A stretch of 64,000 nucleotides of DNA, from NCBI GenBank assembly GCA_947177425.1, contig CAMWUN010000008.1:20219-84218 (forward strand), given 5' to 3'. The notes below the pieces were generated by a model, which was not told where the DNA came from, did no database searches, and worked only from the letters and a program-made list of their open reading frames with translations. Made by a program: the position numbers and the translations under genes. The DNA is from an uncultured bacterium. Lineage in GTDB: Bacteria > Bacillota > Clostridia > Lachnospirales > Lachnospiraceae. Of this stretch, positions 1 to 8,439 are shown in pieces (position 1 is the stretch's first letter; each line of letters opens with the position of its first letter).

Positions 1-93
1 AGGACAGGGGTAAACCGGTTCACAGGCATGAGTTATCTGTATTACACGGAAGTGAAAATTGCACCGGTGCAGCGCCCGGAAGGAGGCGGGTAA
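1..93 (+). CDS. 3' end of an unidentified phage gene (partial)
   Basis: The frame is open from the left edge and stops at TAA 91-93. The visible 30-residue tail contains RFTGMSYLYYTEVKIAPV and ends in a short Gly-rich stretch. Its stop shares one base with the ATG of the next gene, which places it in the same transcription unit. I do not recognise the family from so short a fragment. Confidence 0.6.
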   Translation, partial: RTGVNRFTGMSYLYYTEVKIAPVQRPEGGG

Positions 94-545
94 TGTTCAG
101 CGTGGATATTTACATAGTGATCACCCGGAAGGGGGGATTCAGGGGAAAGGCGGCGGGCATGTGGAGGATAAGATATACTACCATGAAGGGCACTGAAGAA
201 ACAAGGGAAGACATTATCTTCAGGGAGTGCACAACAGAAAACGCCCTTACACTGGAACTTTTAAGGGATGCCCTTTCCAGGCTGACAAAAACATGTTCCG
301 TAAGAGTAAATACTGAATGCGCGCACATTCTGAACACCATAAAAAGCCGCCGTCTCCAGACGTGGAGGGCCGGCGGATGGATCAGTGCAAAAGGGGAGCC
401 AGTAAAGAACATGGCCCTCTGGCAGGAAGTAGCGGCACTGATGGACCGCCACCTGGTGGAATTCGTAACAGGGAACCACAGCTACCGCAGATACATGAAG
501 TACGAAATAAAAAGGGAACTGGAAAGGAGAAGAGACAATGTTTGA
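93..545 (+). CDS. RNase H-like fold protein, probably degenerate
   Basis: This 150-residue protein has the layout of RNase HI. There is an N-terminal strand with an acidic residue (VDIYIVI, residues 4-10), a helix with LTLELLRDAL near residues 53-62, then VRVNTECAHIL near 72-82, and a Trp-rich segment followed by VKNMALWQEV near 106-115. In RNase HI the last part is the W..G..VKN.dLW motif before the final His. The usual DSQYV aspartate is replaced by NTECAH, so catalysis is doubtful. A preceding AAGGAGG fits the start. It overlaps the next gene by 8 bases. Fold assignment is by motif only. Confidence 0.5.
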   Translation: MFSVDIYIVITRKGGFRGKAAGMWRIRYTTMKGTEETREDIIFRECTTENALTLELLRDALSRLTKTCSVRVNTECAHILNTIKSRRLQTWRAGGWISAKGEPVKNMALWQEVAALMDRHLVEFVTGNHSYRRYMKYEIKRELERRRDNV

Positions 546-1023
546 CAGATTCGGGGAATTTGACTCCGCACAGGAGATAAACGAAGCGGCTGCGGCGCAG
601 CTTGCAGAAGGGGATACGGAAGCGGTCTATGCCATTGCAGAAGAAAACGGGATAGATGCGGAAGAGGCAGACGATTTTATAAACGGGGATGTAGGGGAAC
701 TGACAAATCCCCTTATGGCCGCCCTTGGAAAACTGGATCTGGAAGAAGCGGAATTAAAGCCGCATGATATCATGGCAGACTGGCTGGAAATCATCAGGGT
801 GCGCTGCCAGGAAGACAGCCGGATGGCGGCGGCAGTGAGGAAGAAAGGGAAAAGTCTGGAGGGCTGCTACGGGGCGCTGCTGCGCTGGTCATACGAAAAC
901 AGCCGTGAGGTTGATAAAAGAATTGTAAGGGCAGCAGGCATACAAGTGGGAAGAATCACCGAAGGGACACCGAGAATGGCCAGGGCGAAGCAGATCATAA
1001 CAGAGTATTATCTGGGAAAATGA
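538..1023 (+). CDS. PcfK-like / AcrIIA9-family protein
   Basis: A 161-residue acidic protein opening with FDRFGEFDSAQEINEAA and containing LKPHDIMADWLEIIRVRC and EGCYGALLRWSYEN. I associate this arrangement with the PcfK-like family of Clostridia plasmids and phages, to which the Cas9 inhibitor AcrIIA9 belongs. It sits directly before a pcfJ-like gene, the usual partner. An anti-CRISPR function is known for some family members only; here it is an inference from family and neighbour. It overlaps the upstream gene by 8 bases, suggesting translational coupling. Confidence 0.5.
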   Translation: MFDRFGEFDSAQEINEAAAAQLAEGDTEAVYAIAEENGIDAEEADDFINGDVGELTNPLMAALGKLDLEEAELKPHDIMADWLEIIRVRCQEDSRMAAAVRKKGKSLEGCYGALLRWSYENSREVDKRIVRAAGIQVGRITEGTPRMARAKQIITEYYLGK

Positions 1024-1033
1024 GGGGCGCATC

Positions 1034-2974
1034 ATGAGAAAGAAACAGTTTGAGACACTTGCCCCGGAGTTTGAAGGGGAAAAGGCAGGGCAGGCGGATG
1101 AATATGCCATAGGTGCGTTTGTAAGGGACGGCATCCTTGCGGCAGATTTTTATGAGAACAAATCCGGCAGGTGGACAGCCATGTGGAGGACACTGCTGGA
1201 CAATACGGAATTCTGCAACTATGATTTCCAGAAAAAAATATGGAGCGGGGAAAAACTGGACACGGCGGGATCAAGGCACATGAGTCTTAATATATACAGG
1301 CGGGCGTCCGGGAACGGATACAGGACGCTGGGAGATGCAGAAAAGACAGTGAAAGATTTTGTCAGGCAGACAGGGGGCTACACCTGTGCAGGTGTATGGG
1401 ATACCCTGCGGTACGAAGAAGACCGCATTGCGGAGGAGAGCCGGGCAGCCGCGGAAGAGAGGAGATCCAGAAGGATACAGAAAAAAATGGCGCTTGCCCC
1501 GCCCCTTCCTGATGATTTTGACAGCTTCATAACGGACAGGCTGTTCCGCCATGACCATATCATGTATGTGTCCGGAAAAAAGGCGGTATGCACAAGGTGC
1601 GCCGGGGAGACGGAAAGGACCGGAAGCATGAAGCATAACGCGGAGGGAACCTGCCCTTCCTGCGGCAGGCCGGTCACATATAAACACACAGGCAGGATGT
1701 CAGAGCATGAAACCAGAAAAGAAGTCCTCCTGATCCAGCAGTGGGAAAATGACGTTATCCTGAGATATTTTAAATGTTCCCTGTATTCCCGGGCCGGCAG
1801 CAGGGAAAGCCTGCATTATTCAGAGAGCGTAAGGACATACCACAATAAAAGGATCGAATGCTATGACAGGCGGTATATATGTTATGCAGATTTTTGCGGA
1901 AAAGAATTCTGGAGTGACAGGATGGTCTGTGGCAGACAGGTCAGTTACGGAAGGTGCTGCCTGTACGGCGGCAACATGCAGGAGATTGCCGGGCTGCTGG
2001 GGGAGCGGGCATACCTTCCGGTAAGGGAAATGGCGGAGGAAGGGACAGTGATCCCATGGAGAAAAATACTGATGTACCCTTCCAGGGGCGCTGTTTTTGA
2101 AAAGCTGTACAAAGCGGGGCTTAAGAGACTGGCGGTGGAACATATATGCACGGGAAACGTGAAAATCCATGACGGGCAGAAGGCGCTGAAAAAAATTCTG
2201 GGAATAACATCCCCCATGCTTCTGTACATGCAGAACCATGACAGCGGCAGGAAGGTCCTGGAGGTATTCCAGGATGCAAAAAAAGACAGCCACGGACTGA
2301 ATGACCGGGAGATTGCCGAACTGGCGGAAGCAGGCATCAGTGCGGGGGAACTGAAAAAGGTGTCGGCAGGCAGCAGGATCATAAAGACGCTCCATTACCT
2401 GCAAAAGGCCGGAGGGTATTCCGGCTTAAAAAACACCTACAGCCATTATGCGGACTATATGGCCATGGTACAGGCCATGGATTATGACCTGGAAAAAGAC
2501 ACCGTCAGGTACCCGGAGGATCTGAAAGCGGCCCACGATAAGGCGGTGGCGGCGTTTAACAGGCAGGAGAGTGATAAAAAGAAAAGGGAGGCCCTTAAAA
2601 AATATCCCGGCATACGGAAACGGGAAAAAGAACTGAATGAAAAATACGGCTACAGGGACGGGGATTACATGATCGTGGCGCCGGCAGACGCCGCAGACAT
2701 CATAGAGGAAGGCAGGGCGCTGCACCACTGTGTGGGAGGGGACACCTACCTGTACAGGCATGATGCCGGACATACCTTTATCCTTTTCCTGCGCAGGACG
2801 CAGGCCCCGGATGAAAGATATTACACCATAGAACTGGATCCCGGAGACGGCAGTATTGTGCAGTATTACGGCTATAACGATAAAAAGCCTGATAAAGAGC
2901 AGGTGGACAGGGTGCTGGGTAAATGGAGAAGGCAGCTCAGAAGAAAGGAGAGCCGGAAAAAGACGGCAGTGTAA
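1034..2974 (+). CDS. PcfJ domain protein
   Basis: A 646-residue protein. A Cys4-type zinc site is visible near residues 183-214 (CTRC then CPSCG). The C-terminal ~100 residues hold the PcfJ signature: a YMIVAPADAADIIEEG strand-turn, then ALHHCVGG with paired histidines, then a strand ending FILFLRR and the YYTIEL strand. PcfJ proteins are common on conjugative plasmids and phages of Firmicutes; their biochemical role is not established. It starts 10 bases after the PcfK-like gene and is followed 3 bases later by the next gene, so all are one operon. Confidence 0.75.
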   Translation: MRKKQFETLAPEFEGEKAGQADEYAIGAFVRDGILAADFYENKSGRWTAMWRTLLDNTEFCNYDFQKKIWSGEKLDTAGSRHMSLNIYRRASGNGYRTLGDAEKTVKDFVRQTGGYTCAGVWDTLRYEEDRIAEESRAAAEERRSRRIQKKMALAPPLPDDFDSFITDRLFRHDHIMYVSGKKAVCTRCAGETERTGSMKHNAEGTCPSCGRPVTYKHTGRMSEHETRKEVLLIQQWENDVILRYFKCSLYSRAGSRESLHYSESVRTYHNKRIECYDRRYICYADFCGKEFWSDRMVCGRQVSYGRCCLYGGNMQEIAGLLGERAYLPVREMAEEGTVIPWRKILMYPSRGAVFEKLYKAGLKRLAVEHICTGNVKIHDGQKALKKILGITSPMLLYMQNHDSGRKVLEVFQDAKKDSHGLNDREIAELAEAGISAGELKKVSAGSRIIKTLHYLQKAGGYSGLKNTYSHYADYMAMVQAMDYDLEKDTVRYPEDLKAAHDKAVAAFNRQESDKKKREALKKYPGIRKREKELNEKYGYRDGDYMIVAPADAADIIEEGRALHHCVGGDTYLYRHDAGHTFILFLRRTQAPDERYYTIELDPGDGSIVQYYGYNDKKPDKEQVDRVLGKWRRQLRRKESRKKTAV

Positions 2975-2977
2975 AAT

Positions 2978-4411
2978 ATGGAAACGGTAAAAGGAGAGGT
3001 AATCAATATAAAGGAATACGGTTCATACCAGGAATATAAGGCGGCAGTGGACAGCGAGATGCAGAAGTCGGCGGAAAGCTTTGTCAGGATAGGATATCTT
3101 CTGAAGCTGGCAAGGGATACGGACATCCTTGCAGGAACCCCGTACGGGAGCGTCAATGAATTTGCACAGGCGGAATACGGGCTGGACAGATCCCAGGTAT
3201 CAAGATTTATCCGTATCAATGATGAATACTCGGAGGGAGGCTATTCTGACCGGCTCATGGAGAAGTACAGGGGATACGGGTATGCGAAACTGGCCCTCAT
3301 GCTGCTTCTCCCGGAAGCCATCACGGAAGAGATCTCTGCAGACTACTCCAAAAGCGAGATACAGGCCATCAAGGAAGAGGTAGACAGGGAAAAGAAAATA
3401 ACGGATATCGAAGTCATGCTGGAAGGACAGGACCGGCAGCAGGCGGCAATGGATTCCGTCCTGGACAGGGTGGTCCACCAGATGGGGCATGACCAGCCGG
3501 AACTGTATGTGCGGATGCAGAAAGCGCGCTGTGAAGACTATCCGGATCTGTATGGGGAACCCATGGAGCCGGGGGAATACGTAAGAAAGGCAGCAGGGGT
3601 CATGTCGGAGATCCTTGCGCCTTCCGGGGAAGCGGTGCACAGCGTAAGGCTGAAAGGGACCGGGCGCATGATGCTGGTCATAAAAGGGGCGGATAAGGAT
3701 ATCGCGGTTGTGAATGTCAGGAGCGGGGAAAAGGAACGCTTCTGCTGGGCGCAGATGCTGGAGGCAGTGGGGGCGCTGGCTGTCCCGGAGGCATCGCCGG
3801 AACATGAAAGGGAGTGGGAGATCCTGTACGGGGAGCCGTTCCCCGCCCCGGTGATAAAAAAAGAGTCTGAAAAAAAACCGCAGCCTGTCCCGGGGAAGCA
3901 GGGCAGGGTCACAAAAGCAAAGACCGGAGGGGAGGAAAAGGCCGGCGGCGTTAAGGAAAATGGGGCGGAAGAAAAGGCCGTGCCGGAGTGCGGCACGGGC
4001 CATGGACCCGGCATGCCAGGAAGCGGACCAGAGGGAGACGGAAATCATCCTGGCACGCATGGAAATGAAAAGGAGGCTGGAAGTGTGCCGGATGACGGGG
4101 GAGGGGAACTGCCCGGACAGATGCAGTTAGAGAGAGATTTCCCCGAATACATCCCGGATCCGGGAAAAGCACCTGGAGACCCGGAAGTTGCACCGGTGCA
4201 ACCGGACACGCCGGAACATGCCCCGGGGGAGGCGCATAAAGCATATATGGAAAAGTTAAGGGATTCCCTTGAGGCGGCATATAAACTGGCGGAACTGCTG
4301 TCTTTTGAGGAAGCAGGGAAAAAACTGGATTCGGCAGCGGAGACGCTTGAAAAGCTGTCACAGCTTCCGCTGGCCAGCGGGGAGGGTGGAAATGTCCAGG
4401 AACCCGCATAG
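2978..4411 (+). CDS. DUF3102-like phage protein with disordered tail
   Basis: The N-terminal ~130 residues (ESFVRIGYLLKLARD, then FAQAEYGLDRSQVSRFIRI) resemble DUF3102-type helical domains, which carry an HTH-like segment. The middle has helical, charged segments. Residues ~290-410 are rich in Pro, Gly, Glu and Lys and look disordered, and the last ~60 residues look like a coiled helix. It may be a DNA-binding or replication accessory protein, but that is inference. It overlaps the HNH-like gene by 20 bases. Confidence 0.55.
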   Translation: METVKGEVINIKEYGSYQEYKAAVDSEMQKSAESFVRIGYLLKLARDTDILAGTPYGSVNEFAQAEYGLDRSQVSRFIRINDEYSEGGYSDRLMEKYRGYGYAKLALMLLLPEAITEEISADYSKSEIQAIKEEVDREKKITDIEVMLEGQDRQQAAMDSVLDRVVHQMGHDQPELYVRMQKARCEDYPDLYGEPMEPGEYVRKAAGVMSEILAPSGEAVHSVRLKGTGRMMLVIKGADKDIAVVNVRSGEKERFCWAQMLEAVGALAVPEASPEHEREWEILYGEPFPAPVIKKESEKKPQPVPGKQGRVTKAKTGGEEKAGGVKENGAEEKAVPECGTGHGPGMPGSGPEGDGNHPGTHGNEKEAGSVPDDGGGELPGQMQLERDFPEYIPDPGKAPGDPEVAPVQPDTPEHAPGEAHKAYMEKLRDSLEAAYKLAELLSFEEAGKKLDSAAETLEKLSQLPLASGEGGNVQEPA

Positions 4412-4754
4412 ATATACCCGCAGGCTTGAATTTAAACCGGAAGAGAGAAGAAAGATAGAGGAAAGGGACCACGGCGCCTGTATCTTCTGCGAAATGGGAT
4501 ATGAAATGGAAGGTGCGGACTGGGCCGGCCTGCAGTTAGACGGGATCATGCATTTCATCCCCCGTTCCCATCTGGGCCGCGGGATAGAGCAGAACGGAGC
4601 CCTTGGGTGCCGCTGGCACCACAATATGCTTGACAACGGGAATAAAGGAAAGAGGAAAGAAATGCTGGGCATGTTTGAAGCCTATCTCCGCAGCATATAC
4701 CCGGACTGGGACCGGGAAGAACTTGTGTACAGGAAATATGATCTGCCCTATTGA
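4392..4754 (+). CDS. HNH-like nuclease domain protein
   Basis: The start is ATG 4392, preceded by GGAGGGTGG, which gives 120 residues. A CIFC pair lies near residue 30, then HFIPRSHLGRG near 55 and NGALGCRWHHNMLDNG near 70-85. The Cys and His pattern with a terminal HH..LDN is that of small HNH proteins. Phage HNH genes may act in packaging or homing; this one lies in the early region far from terminase, so a packaging role is less likely. It overlaps the end of the DUF3102-like gene. Confidence 0.6.
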   Translation: MSRNPHRYTRRLEFKPEERRKIEERDHGACIFCEMGYEMEGADWAGLQLDGIMHFIPRSHLGRGIEQNGALGCRWHHNMLDNGNKGKRKEMLGMFEAYLRSIYPDWDREELVYRKYDLPY

Positions 4755-4849
4755 TTATTCTGTTCCCGGCAGCAGGACTCCCCGGGACAGCTTTTAACAG
4801 CCCGGCACCGGGAACCGCAGGCAGGGAAAACGGAAGGAGGAAAAAAGAA

Positions 4850-5452
4850 GTGTTCATAACAACGGCAGGGTTTAAGAGCCTGATAAAAGAAGCATACAAA
4901 AACGGAAGGCTGGTGGCAGGGGCCACGCCGGAAGAATATTTATTTGAGGGAAGTTTCTGGGTCATAAGGGTGCACAGGGACCGTCTTCCGAAAAAGGAAA
5001 AGGCGGCAGTTGTGGAACTTACCGGTGAACTCCCGTCCCCCGGGGAAGTGTTCCAGGCGGCGAAAGGAGAAGCGAACCAGCAGGAAATGCCGGATAACAG
5101 CATATGGGACATAGGAAACATATTCAGGAACTGCAGAGAAGAAATAGCAGTAACAAGGTCCCTGTACCAGTCAGGGACAGGGACATACCGGGTCATGCAG
5201 AACCGCAGGAACAACAACTGTTTCTTTATCAGCGAACGTTTTATCAGTATTTTTGACAGCAGGGCGCTTACAGAGGGTGAGAGCCTCCCGGAAGGGCCCA
5301 GGGCACTCACAGCCGGGAGGGGGACTCTTTACTGGAAAAACAACAATATGACGCTAGCCGTCATGCCCATTTTTCATGAAAGCAATGACGAATTAGGCAT
5401 CCACCTGCGCCTGCTTGAAAATATGGAACTGCCTGTACAGAAACTTTTCTAA
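4850..5452 (+). CDS. Unknown phage protein, 200 aa
   Basis: I place the start at GTG 4850 because a GGAAGGAGG lies 9 bases upstream. The longer frame back to 4751 would add a low-complexity, unlikely N-terminus. Visible features are FITTAGFKSLIKEAYKNGRL at the start, an acidic centre, and a β-rich C-terminal half (NCFFISERFISIFD, then TLYWKNNNMTLAVMPIF). I do not recognise it. Confidence 0.6.
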   Translation: MFITTAGFKSLIKEAYKNGRLVAGATPEEYLFEGSFWVIRVHRDRLPKKEKAAVVELTGELPSPGEVFQAAKGEANQQEMPDNSIWDIGNIFRNCREEIAVTRSLYQSGTGTYRVMQNRRNNNCFFISERFISIFDSRALTEGESLPEGPRALTAGRGTLYWKNNNMTLAVMPIFHESNDELGIHLRLLENMELPVQKLF

Positions 5453-5540
5453 AGGGCTTTCCGGGAATACCTGTCATATAGAAACCACAATGGAATGTAC
5501 GGGGAGGCTTCCGGCAGGGGCCTCCCGGAAAGGAGGGGGA

Positions 5541-5945
5541 ATGGCCTTTCTGACAAAAGAACAGCTTGCCGCATGGCGGAAGCAGGGGAAAACAAACATA
5601 CAGATAGCGGAAATGACGGGACAGAGCGTGGGCAGTATCAACGTCCTGTTCAGCAAATACAGGATACCGCCCAGAAGCAGGGGCATACCGCGGGAGACAA
5701 AGGCGGCCATCCTGCGTATGAAAGAGTCCGGCAGCAGTATAAGGGAGATCATGGAAAAGACCGGGCTGTCGGAATCCACGGTATATAACCATGCAAAGGC
5801 AGCAGGACTGATACCGGACAGGGACACGGATATGGGGCTCCCGGAGGTATTCATCATGGCAGAACCGCGCAGGCCGGGGATATCCAGGGTGGAGTACAGA
5901 GGAAAAAGATATTTGGATGTGACAGAATTTTTTATTCCGTGGTAA
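5541..5945 (+). CDS. Helix-turn-helix protein with two HTH units
   Basis: The start ATG 5541 follows AGGAGGGGGA. The 134-residue product has one HTH at about residues 10-40 (WRKQGKTNIQIAEMTGQSVG) and a second at about 50-80 (ILRMKESGSSIREIMEKTG, then LSESTVYNHAKAAGL). Such double homeodomain-like HTH modules resemble transposase or sigma region 4 helices. It is probably a DNA-binding regulator of the early region; the target is unknown. Confidence 0.6.
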   Translation: MAFLTKEQLAAWRKQGKTNIQIAEMTGQSVGSINVLFSKYRIPPRSRGIPRETKAAILRMKESGSSIREIMEKTGLSESTVYNHAKAAGLIPDRDTDMGLPEVFIMAEPRRPGISRVEYRGKRYLDVTEFFIPW

Positions 5946-5984
5946 AGCGCAGCCAGCAATTGAAAAAGACTGACAGAGGATTTT

Positions 5985-6125
5985 ATGATGCAGAACGAAT
6001 ACAGATACAACAGGCGTTTCCGTGAATATGTAGATAATTACTGTAAAAAGCACGGATGTACGGTGGAGGAAGCCCTTACCCATGAACTGGTAAGGCAGGC
6101 TTACCAGTACTACACGGAAACATAG
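5985..6125 (+). CDS. Small phage protein, 46 aa
   Basis: ATG 5985 (or the next ATG at 5988) follows AGAGGATTTT. The product is basic and Tyr-rich (NRRFREYVDNYCKKHGCTVEEALTHE is split here by helix ends) and ends QAYQYYTET. It looks like a single helix-turn-helix or ribbon-helix-type small protein. Not recognised. Spacing to the next gene is 15 bases, consistent with an operon. Confidence 0.5.
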   Translation: MMQNEYRYNRRFREYVDNYCKKHGCTVEEALTHELVRQAYQYYTET

Positions 6126-6140
6126 ACGGGGAAAAGGAAA

Positions 6141-6350
6141 ATGACAGGAAAAGAAGTTATAGACAGTTTCAATAATGCGTGGAGGGCGCTGGCAAAGCAG
6201 TATACAGACCGCCCGGACGAAAGTACAAGGTGCGCCATGAACCTGATTGCAAAAATGATAGGCGAAGTAGAATCCCAGGTTAACAGGCCCCGGAAGGAAG
6301 GGCAGATAACAATGGATGAATGGCTCGCCATGCTGCAGGAGGGAATTTAG
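6141..6350 (+). CDS. Small phage protein, 69 aa
   Basis: ATG 6141 follows GGGGAAAAGGAAA. The product is mostly helical (VIDSFNNAWRALAKQY, then CAMNLIAKMIGEVESQV) and ends with MDEWLAMLQEGI. No motif is recognisable. Its tight spacing with neighbours and a good binding site make it a likely real gene. Confidence 0.55.
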   Translation: MTGKEVIDSFNNAWRALAKQYTDRPDESTRCAMNLIAKMIGEVESQVNRPRKEGQITMDEWLAMLQEGI

Positions 6351-6360
6351 AGGGAATGGT

Positions 6361-6603
6361 ATGGACAGAGAATACGGATTAAAACAGTTATTTGGAAGTG
6401 CGACAAAAGAAGCGTCATGGTGCAGGACATGCGCAGGCCGCGGTACCTGCACAATCAAAGAGACAGTATCCATGGAACAAATGATGATAAACAACCCCAT
6501 ATGCAAATATGTGGAGGTAACAGCGAAATGCAGGAGATATATAAAAGACTCCAGTGTGCCGCCTGTTCCCAGAAATTCTTTTGAGTCTTTGTTTGGGATT
6601 TAG
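6361..6603 (+). CDS. Cys-rich small phage protein, probably zinc-binding
   Basis: ATG 6361 is chosen because GAGGGAATGGT precedes it. The 80-residue product has Cys at a CRTC pair, a following TCT, then PICKYV and AKCRRY, giving five Cys that could form a zinc or iron-sulphur site (SWCRTCAGRGTC, then NNPICKYVEVTAKC). Function unknown. Confidence 0.5.
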   Translation: MDREYGLKQLFGSATKEASWCRTCAGRGTCTIKETVSMEQMMINNPICKYVEVTAKCRRYIKDSSVPPVPRNSFESLFGI

Positions 6604-6625
6604 TGTAAAAATATGGAGGCATACA

Positions 6626-6817
6626 GTGAGAGCTTACAGAGTGTCAAAAAAGTGTGATGATTCACTTGATGAAAAAGTTGAATCAGTAAAAAACTATGAC
6701 GTTGGGGATTTGCTATATGTGTTACGTGATATTGAAAAGTGTCCTCAAAACTATGATGAAATAATCATAAAGGGTGTTGTAAGCCGGCTTTATGATATGG
6801 GAATTAAGTGTATATAA
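6626..6817 (+). CDS. Small phage protein, 63 aa
   Basis: The start is GTG 6626, with GGAGG 6 bases upstream at 6615-6619. It begins VRAYRVSKKCDDSLDEKVES and ends SRLYDMGIKCI. It is helical and charged; no family recognised. Base composition is more AT-rich than the genes before 6.6 kb, as if from another source. Confidence 0.5.
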   Translation: MRAYRVSKKCDDSLDEKVESVKNYDVGDLLYVLRDIEKCPQNYDEIIIKGVVSRLYDMGIKCI

Positions 6818-6843
6818 ATCAAACATTTAGAAAGGACATAGCC

Positions 6844-6960
6844 ATGAAAGTAATCATATTGAAAACAATCGAAGGAAAAGAATTTTCCTTTGTCAAAGGC
6901 AAAGAGTATAAAGCATTAGACGGTGATGAAACCGGAATATGTGATAGGAAAGCGGTGTAA
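6844..6960 (+). CDS. Small phage protein, 38 aa
   Basis: ATG 6844 follows AAAGGACATAGCC. The product is MKVIILKTIEGKEFSFVKGK followed by EYKALDGDETGICDRKAV. It resembles a short β-hairpin protein. It ends 2 bases before the next ATG, so it is probably translated with it. Not recognised. Confidence 0.45.
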   Translation: MKVIILKTIEGKEFSFVKGKEYKALDGDETGICDRKAV

Positions 6961-6962
6961 AT

Positions 6963-7403
6963 ATGACAGATTTAAACATGGTATTATCGGAAGCCCGGAA
7001 ACTGAATGGAAGCATCAGGAACCTGCTGAGACTTTCTTCATATGAAGATTACGATGATCTGAGCGGGCTGCATATTGACTACAGGGACGGGCAGCAGCTT
7101 TTTCTTCAGACCGAACTCCGGGAGATCATGGAGAAGCTTTCGGACGTGACGGGCAGGATTGAATATCTTTCCCGCCCGGTAACAGAAACAAGCCGTCTGC
7201 ATAAAAACAGGAACGGAAGGTATGAGACAGAGAAGGGACATTATTATACCTGTGGAAGCGGAATTGAGGCGCTGGTGAAAGACGATTACCAGGAAGTGCC
7301 ATATTGGGTGTGGACGAGCGTGGGGCATGACGGAAAGGACTATTATCTGGCAGGCCATAAAAATATACGGATGGACGGCCTGACCGTCCGAGTGAGAGGG
7401 TAG
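6963..7403 (+). CDS. DUF5348-like protein
   Basis: A 146-residue protein. The N-terminal half is helical (LREIMEKLSDVTGRIEYLS). The C-terminal ~75 residues have RLHKNRNGRYE, HYYTCGSGIEAL, then WVWTSVGHDGKDYYLAGH and DGLTVRVRG, the pattern I know from DUF5348 proteins of Lachnospiraceae mobile elements. Function is unknown for the family. The name rests on motif memory only. Confidence 0.6.
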   Translation: MTDLNMVLSEARKLNGSIRNLLRLSSYEDYDDLSGLHIDYRDGQQLFLQTELREIMEKLSDVTGRIEYLSRPVTETSRLHKNRNGRYETEKGHYYTCGSGIEALVKDDYQEVPYWVWTSVGHDGKDYYLAGHKNIRMDGLTVRVRG

Positions 7404-7405
7404 AA

Positions 7406-7433
7406 TTAAATTTTAGCGGAGGTGGTGGAATGA
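7406..7433 (+). repeat. Repeated gene-start leader, copy 1
   Basis: TTAAATTTTAGCGGAGG followed by TGGTGGAATGA. The GCGGAGG is the ribosome binding site of the gene starting at 7430. The same block recurs at 9682-9709 (one mismatch) and in part at 10984-11000 and 8700-8716. Confidence 0.8.
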
Positions 7434-7696
7434 TTACAGATGAACAACTGAAAGAGTTAGAAGATATATCAAGAGACAGAATATTAGTTGTAAATCGCTG
7501 TGAGGAATTAGGTGGATTTACGTCTCCGAAATATCTTTCTGAATTGAATAGAGCTACAAAAAAGTCGGAAGAATTTCACAGAAAAATTCAGAAGCCGGAA
7601 AGAATCATATCGGAAACACCTTACGATTATTCACAAGAAAAAATATATCATCAATTAAGCATGAAAAGGCTTGAAAAGAACGGAATACACCCATAA
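7430..7696 (+). CDS. Unknown phage protein, 88 aa
   Basis: Starts at ATG 7430 inside the repeated leader with GGAGGTGG as binding site. It is a charged, helical product (LKELEDISRDRILVVNRCEE, then RATKKSEEFHRKI). It is AT-richer than the 0-6 kb genes. Not recognised. Confidence 0.55.
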   Translation: MITDEQLKELEDISRDRILVVNRCEELGGFTSPKYLSELNRATKKSEEFHRKIQKPERIISETPYDYSQEKIYHQLSMKRLEKNGIHP

Positions 7697-7808
7697 GGGT
7701 ATCGGTTGGACGGTTGATTCTGCGGAGTTCACACATTTAGAAACAAGCAGGTGTGCGTGAAAGCGGACGGCAAAAGAAGAAAGCAGAGTATTCCGTATAG
7801 CCTTTAAC

Positions 7809-7846
7809 CTGGTACAACAATCTCACCAAACTGCGGTACAATATAG
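7809..7846 (+). promoter_or_regulatory. Possible promoter before the YopX gene
   Basis: The 171-base gap 7697-7867 has no gene. A -10-like TACAAT at about 7838-7843 follows a TGCGG context, but the -35 is poor. The gap and the change in neighbouring gene style make an internal promoter plausible; this is a weak call. Confidence 0.25.
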
Positions 7847-7867
7847 GAAATCGGGAGGGATAGAGAA

Positions 7868-8278
7868 ATGGCAAGGGAAATTTTGTTTAGGGCAAAACGG
7901 ATTGATGACGGAGAATGGGTAGAGGGATTTTTATTCTCTACCAGTGAACATACTTATATAGCATATCAGAATCAATTTGACGATGATTTATTTCTTTCTG
8001 CAAAGGAGATATTTATTGAGGTAGACCCCGAAACCGTCTGCCAGTACGCAGGTTATACGGATTTGCATAAGCAAAAAGCGTTTGAACATGATATTGTATT
8101 TTATGAAGATGGAGGATGTAATGGGCATATAACATTCAAAGAAGGTCAATTTTTAATTGAATGGGAAGAATCGAGACCCGATTTAAAAAGCGATATACAC
8201 TTCTGGTTCACACAAAGAAGAATACATATTATCGGCAATATTTTCGACAATCCAGAACTGATAGGAGACCAGCCATGA
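7868..8278 (+). CDS. YopX family protein
   Basis: 136 residues beginning with MAREILFRAKRIDDGEWVEG, the hallmark N-terminus of YopX proteins from Firmicutes phages. VCQYAGYTDLHKQKAFEHD near residue 58 and IHIIGNIFDNPEL near the C-terminus are also family signatures. YopX proteins fold as β-rich oligomers of unknown role. The stop overlaps the next ATG (ATGA), indicating coupling. Confidence 0.85.
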   Translation: MAREILFRAKRIDDGEWVEGFLFSTSEHTYIAYQNQFDDDLFLSAKEIFIEVDPETVCQYAGYTDLHKQKAFEHDIVFYEDGGCNGHITFKEGQFLIEWEESRPDLKSDIHFWFTQRRIHIIGNIFDNPELIGDQP

Positions 8279-8439
8279 CACAATACCAATGGGTACTCTG
8301 CCCCATCTGCGGTGGCAAAACCCGAACGAAAATCAGACCGGACACCGAGGCGAAAAACCTCATTGTGTTCTGCCCGAAGTGCAAGAGGGATAGCGTGGTG
8401 GATATTAAGGATATGGAGAGTAAGGCGGTGGGCGAGTGA
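8275..8439 (+). CDS. Cys-rich KTR domain protein
   Basis: 54 residues. The pattern CPICGGKTRTKIRPDTE, then VFCPKCKRDSVVDI is that of the cysteine-rich KTR family, a small two-knuckle zinc protein common on Tn916-type elements and clostridial phages. The start ATG 8275 overlaps the YopX stop and its own stop overlaps the next GTG (GTGA), so three genes are translationally linked. Confidence 0.8.
   Translation: MTQYQWVLCPICGGKTRTKIRPDTEAKNLIVFCPKCKRDSVVDIKDMESKAVGE

Noticed and set aside
4751..4849. N-terminal extension of the 200-residue gene at 4850
   Set aside because: Pro/Gly-rich sequence without a binding site; GTG 4850 has GGAAGGAGG upstream.
5361..6506. 381-residue minus-strand open frame
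   Set aside because: It is opposite several plus-strand genes with good ribosome binding sites, and its composition is His/Pro/Phe-rich antisense-like.
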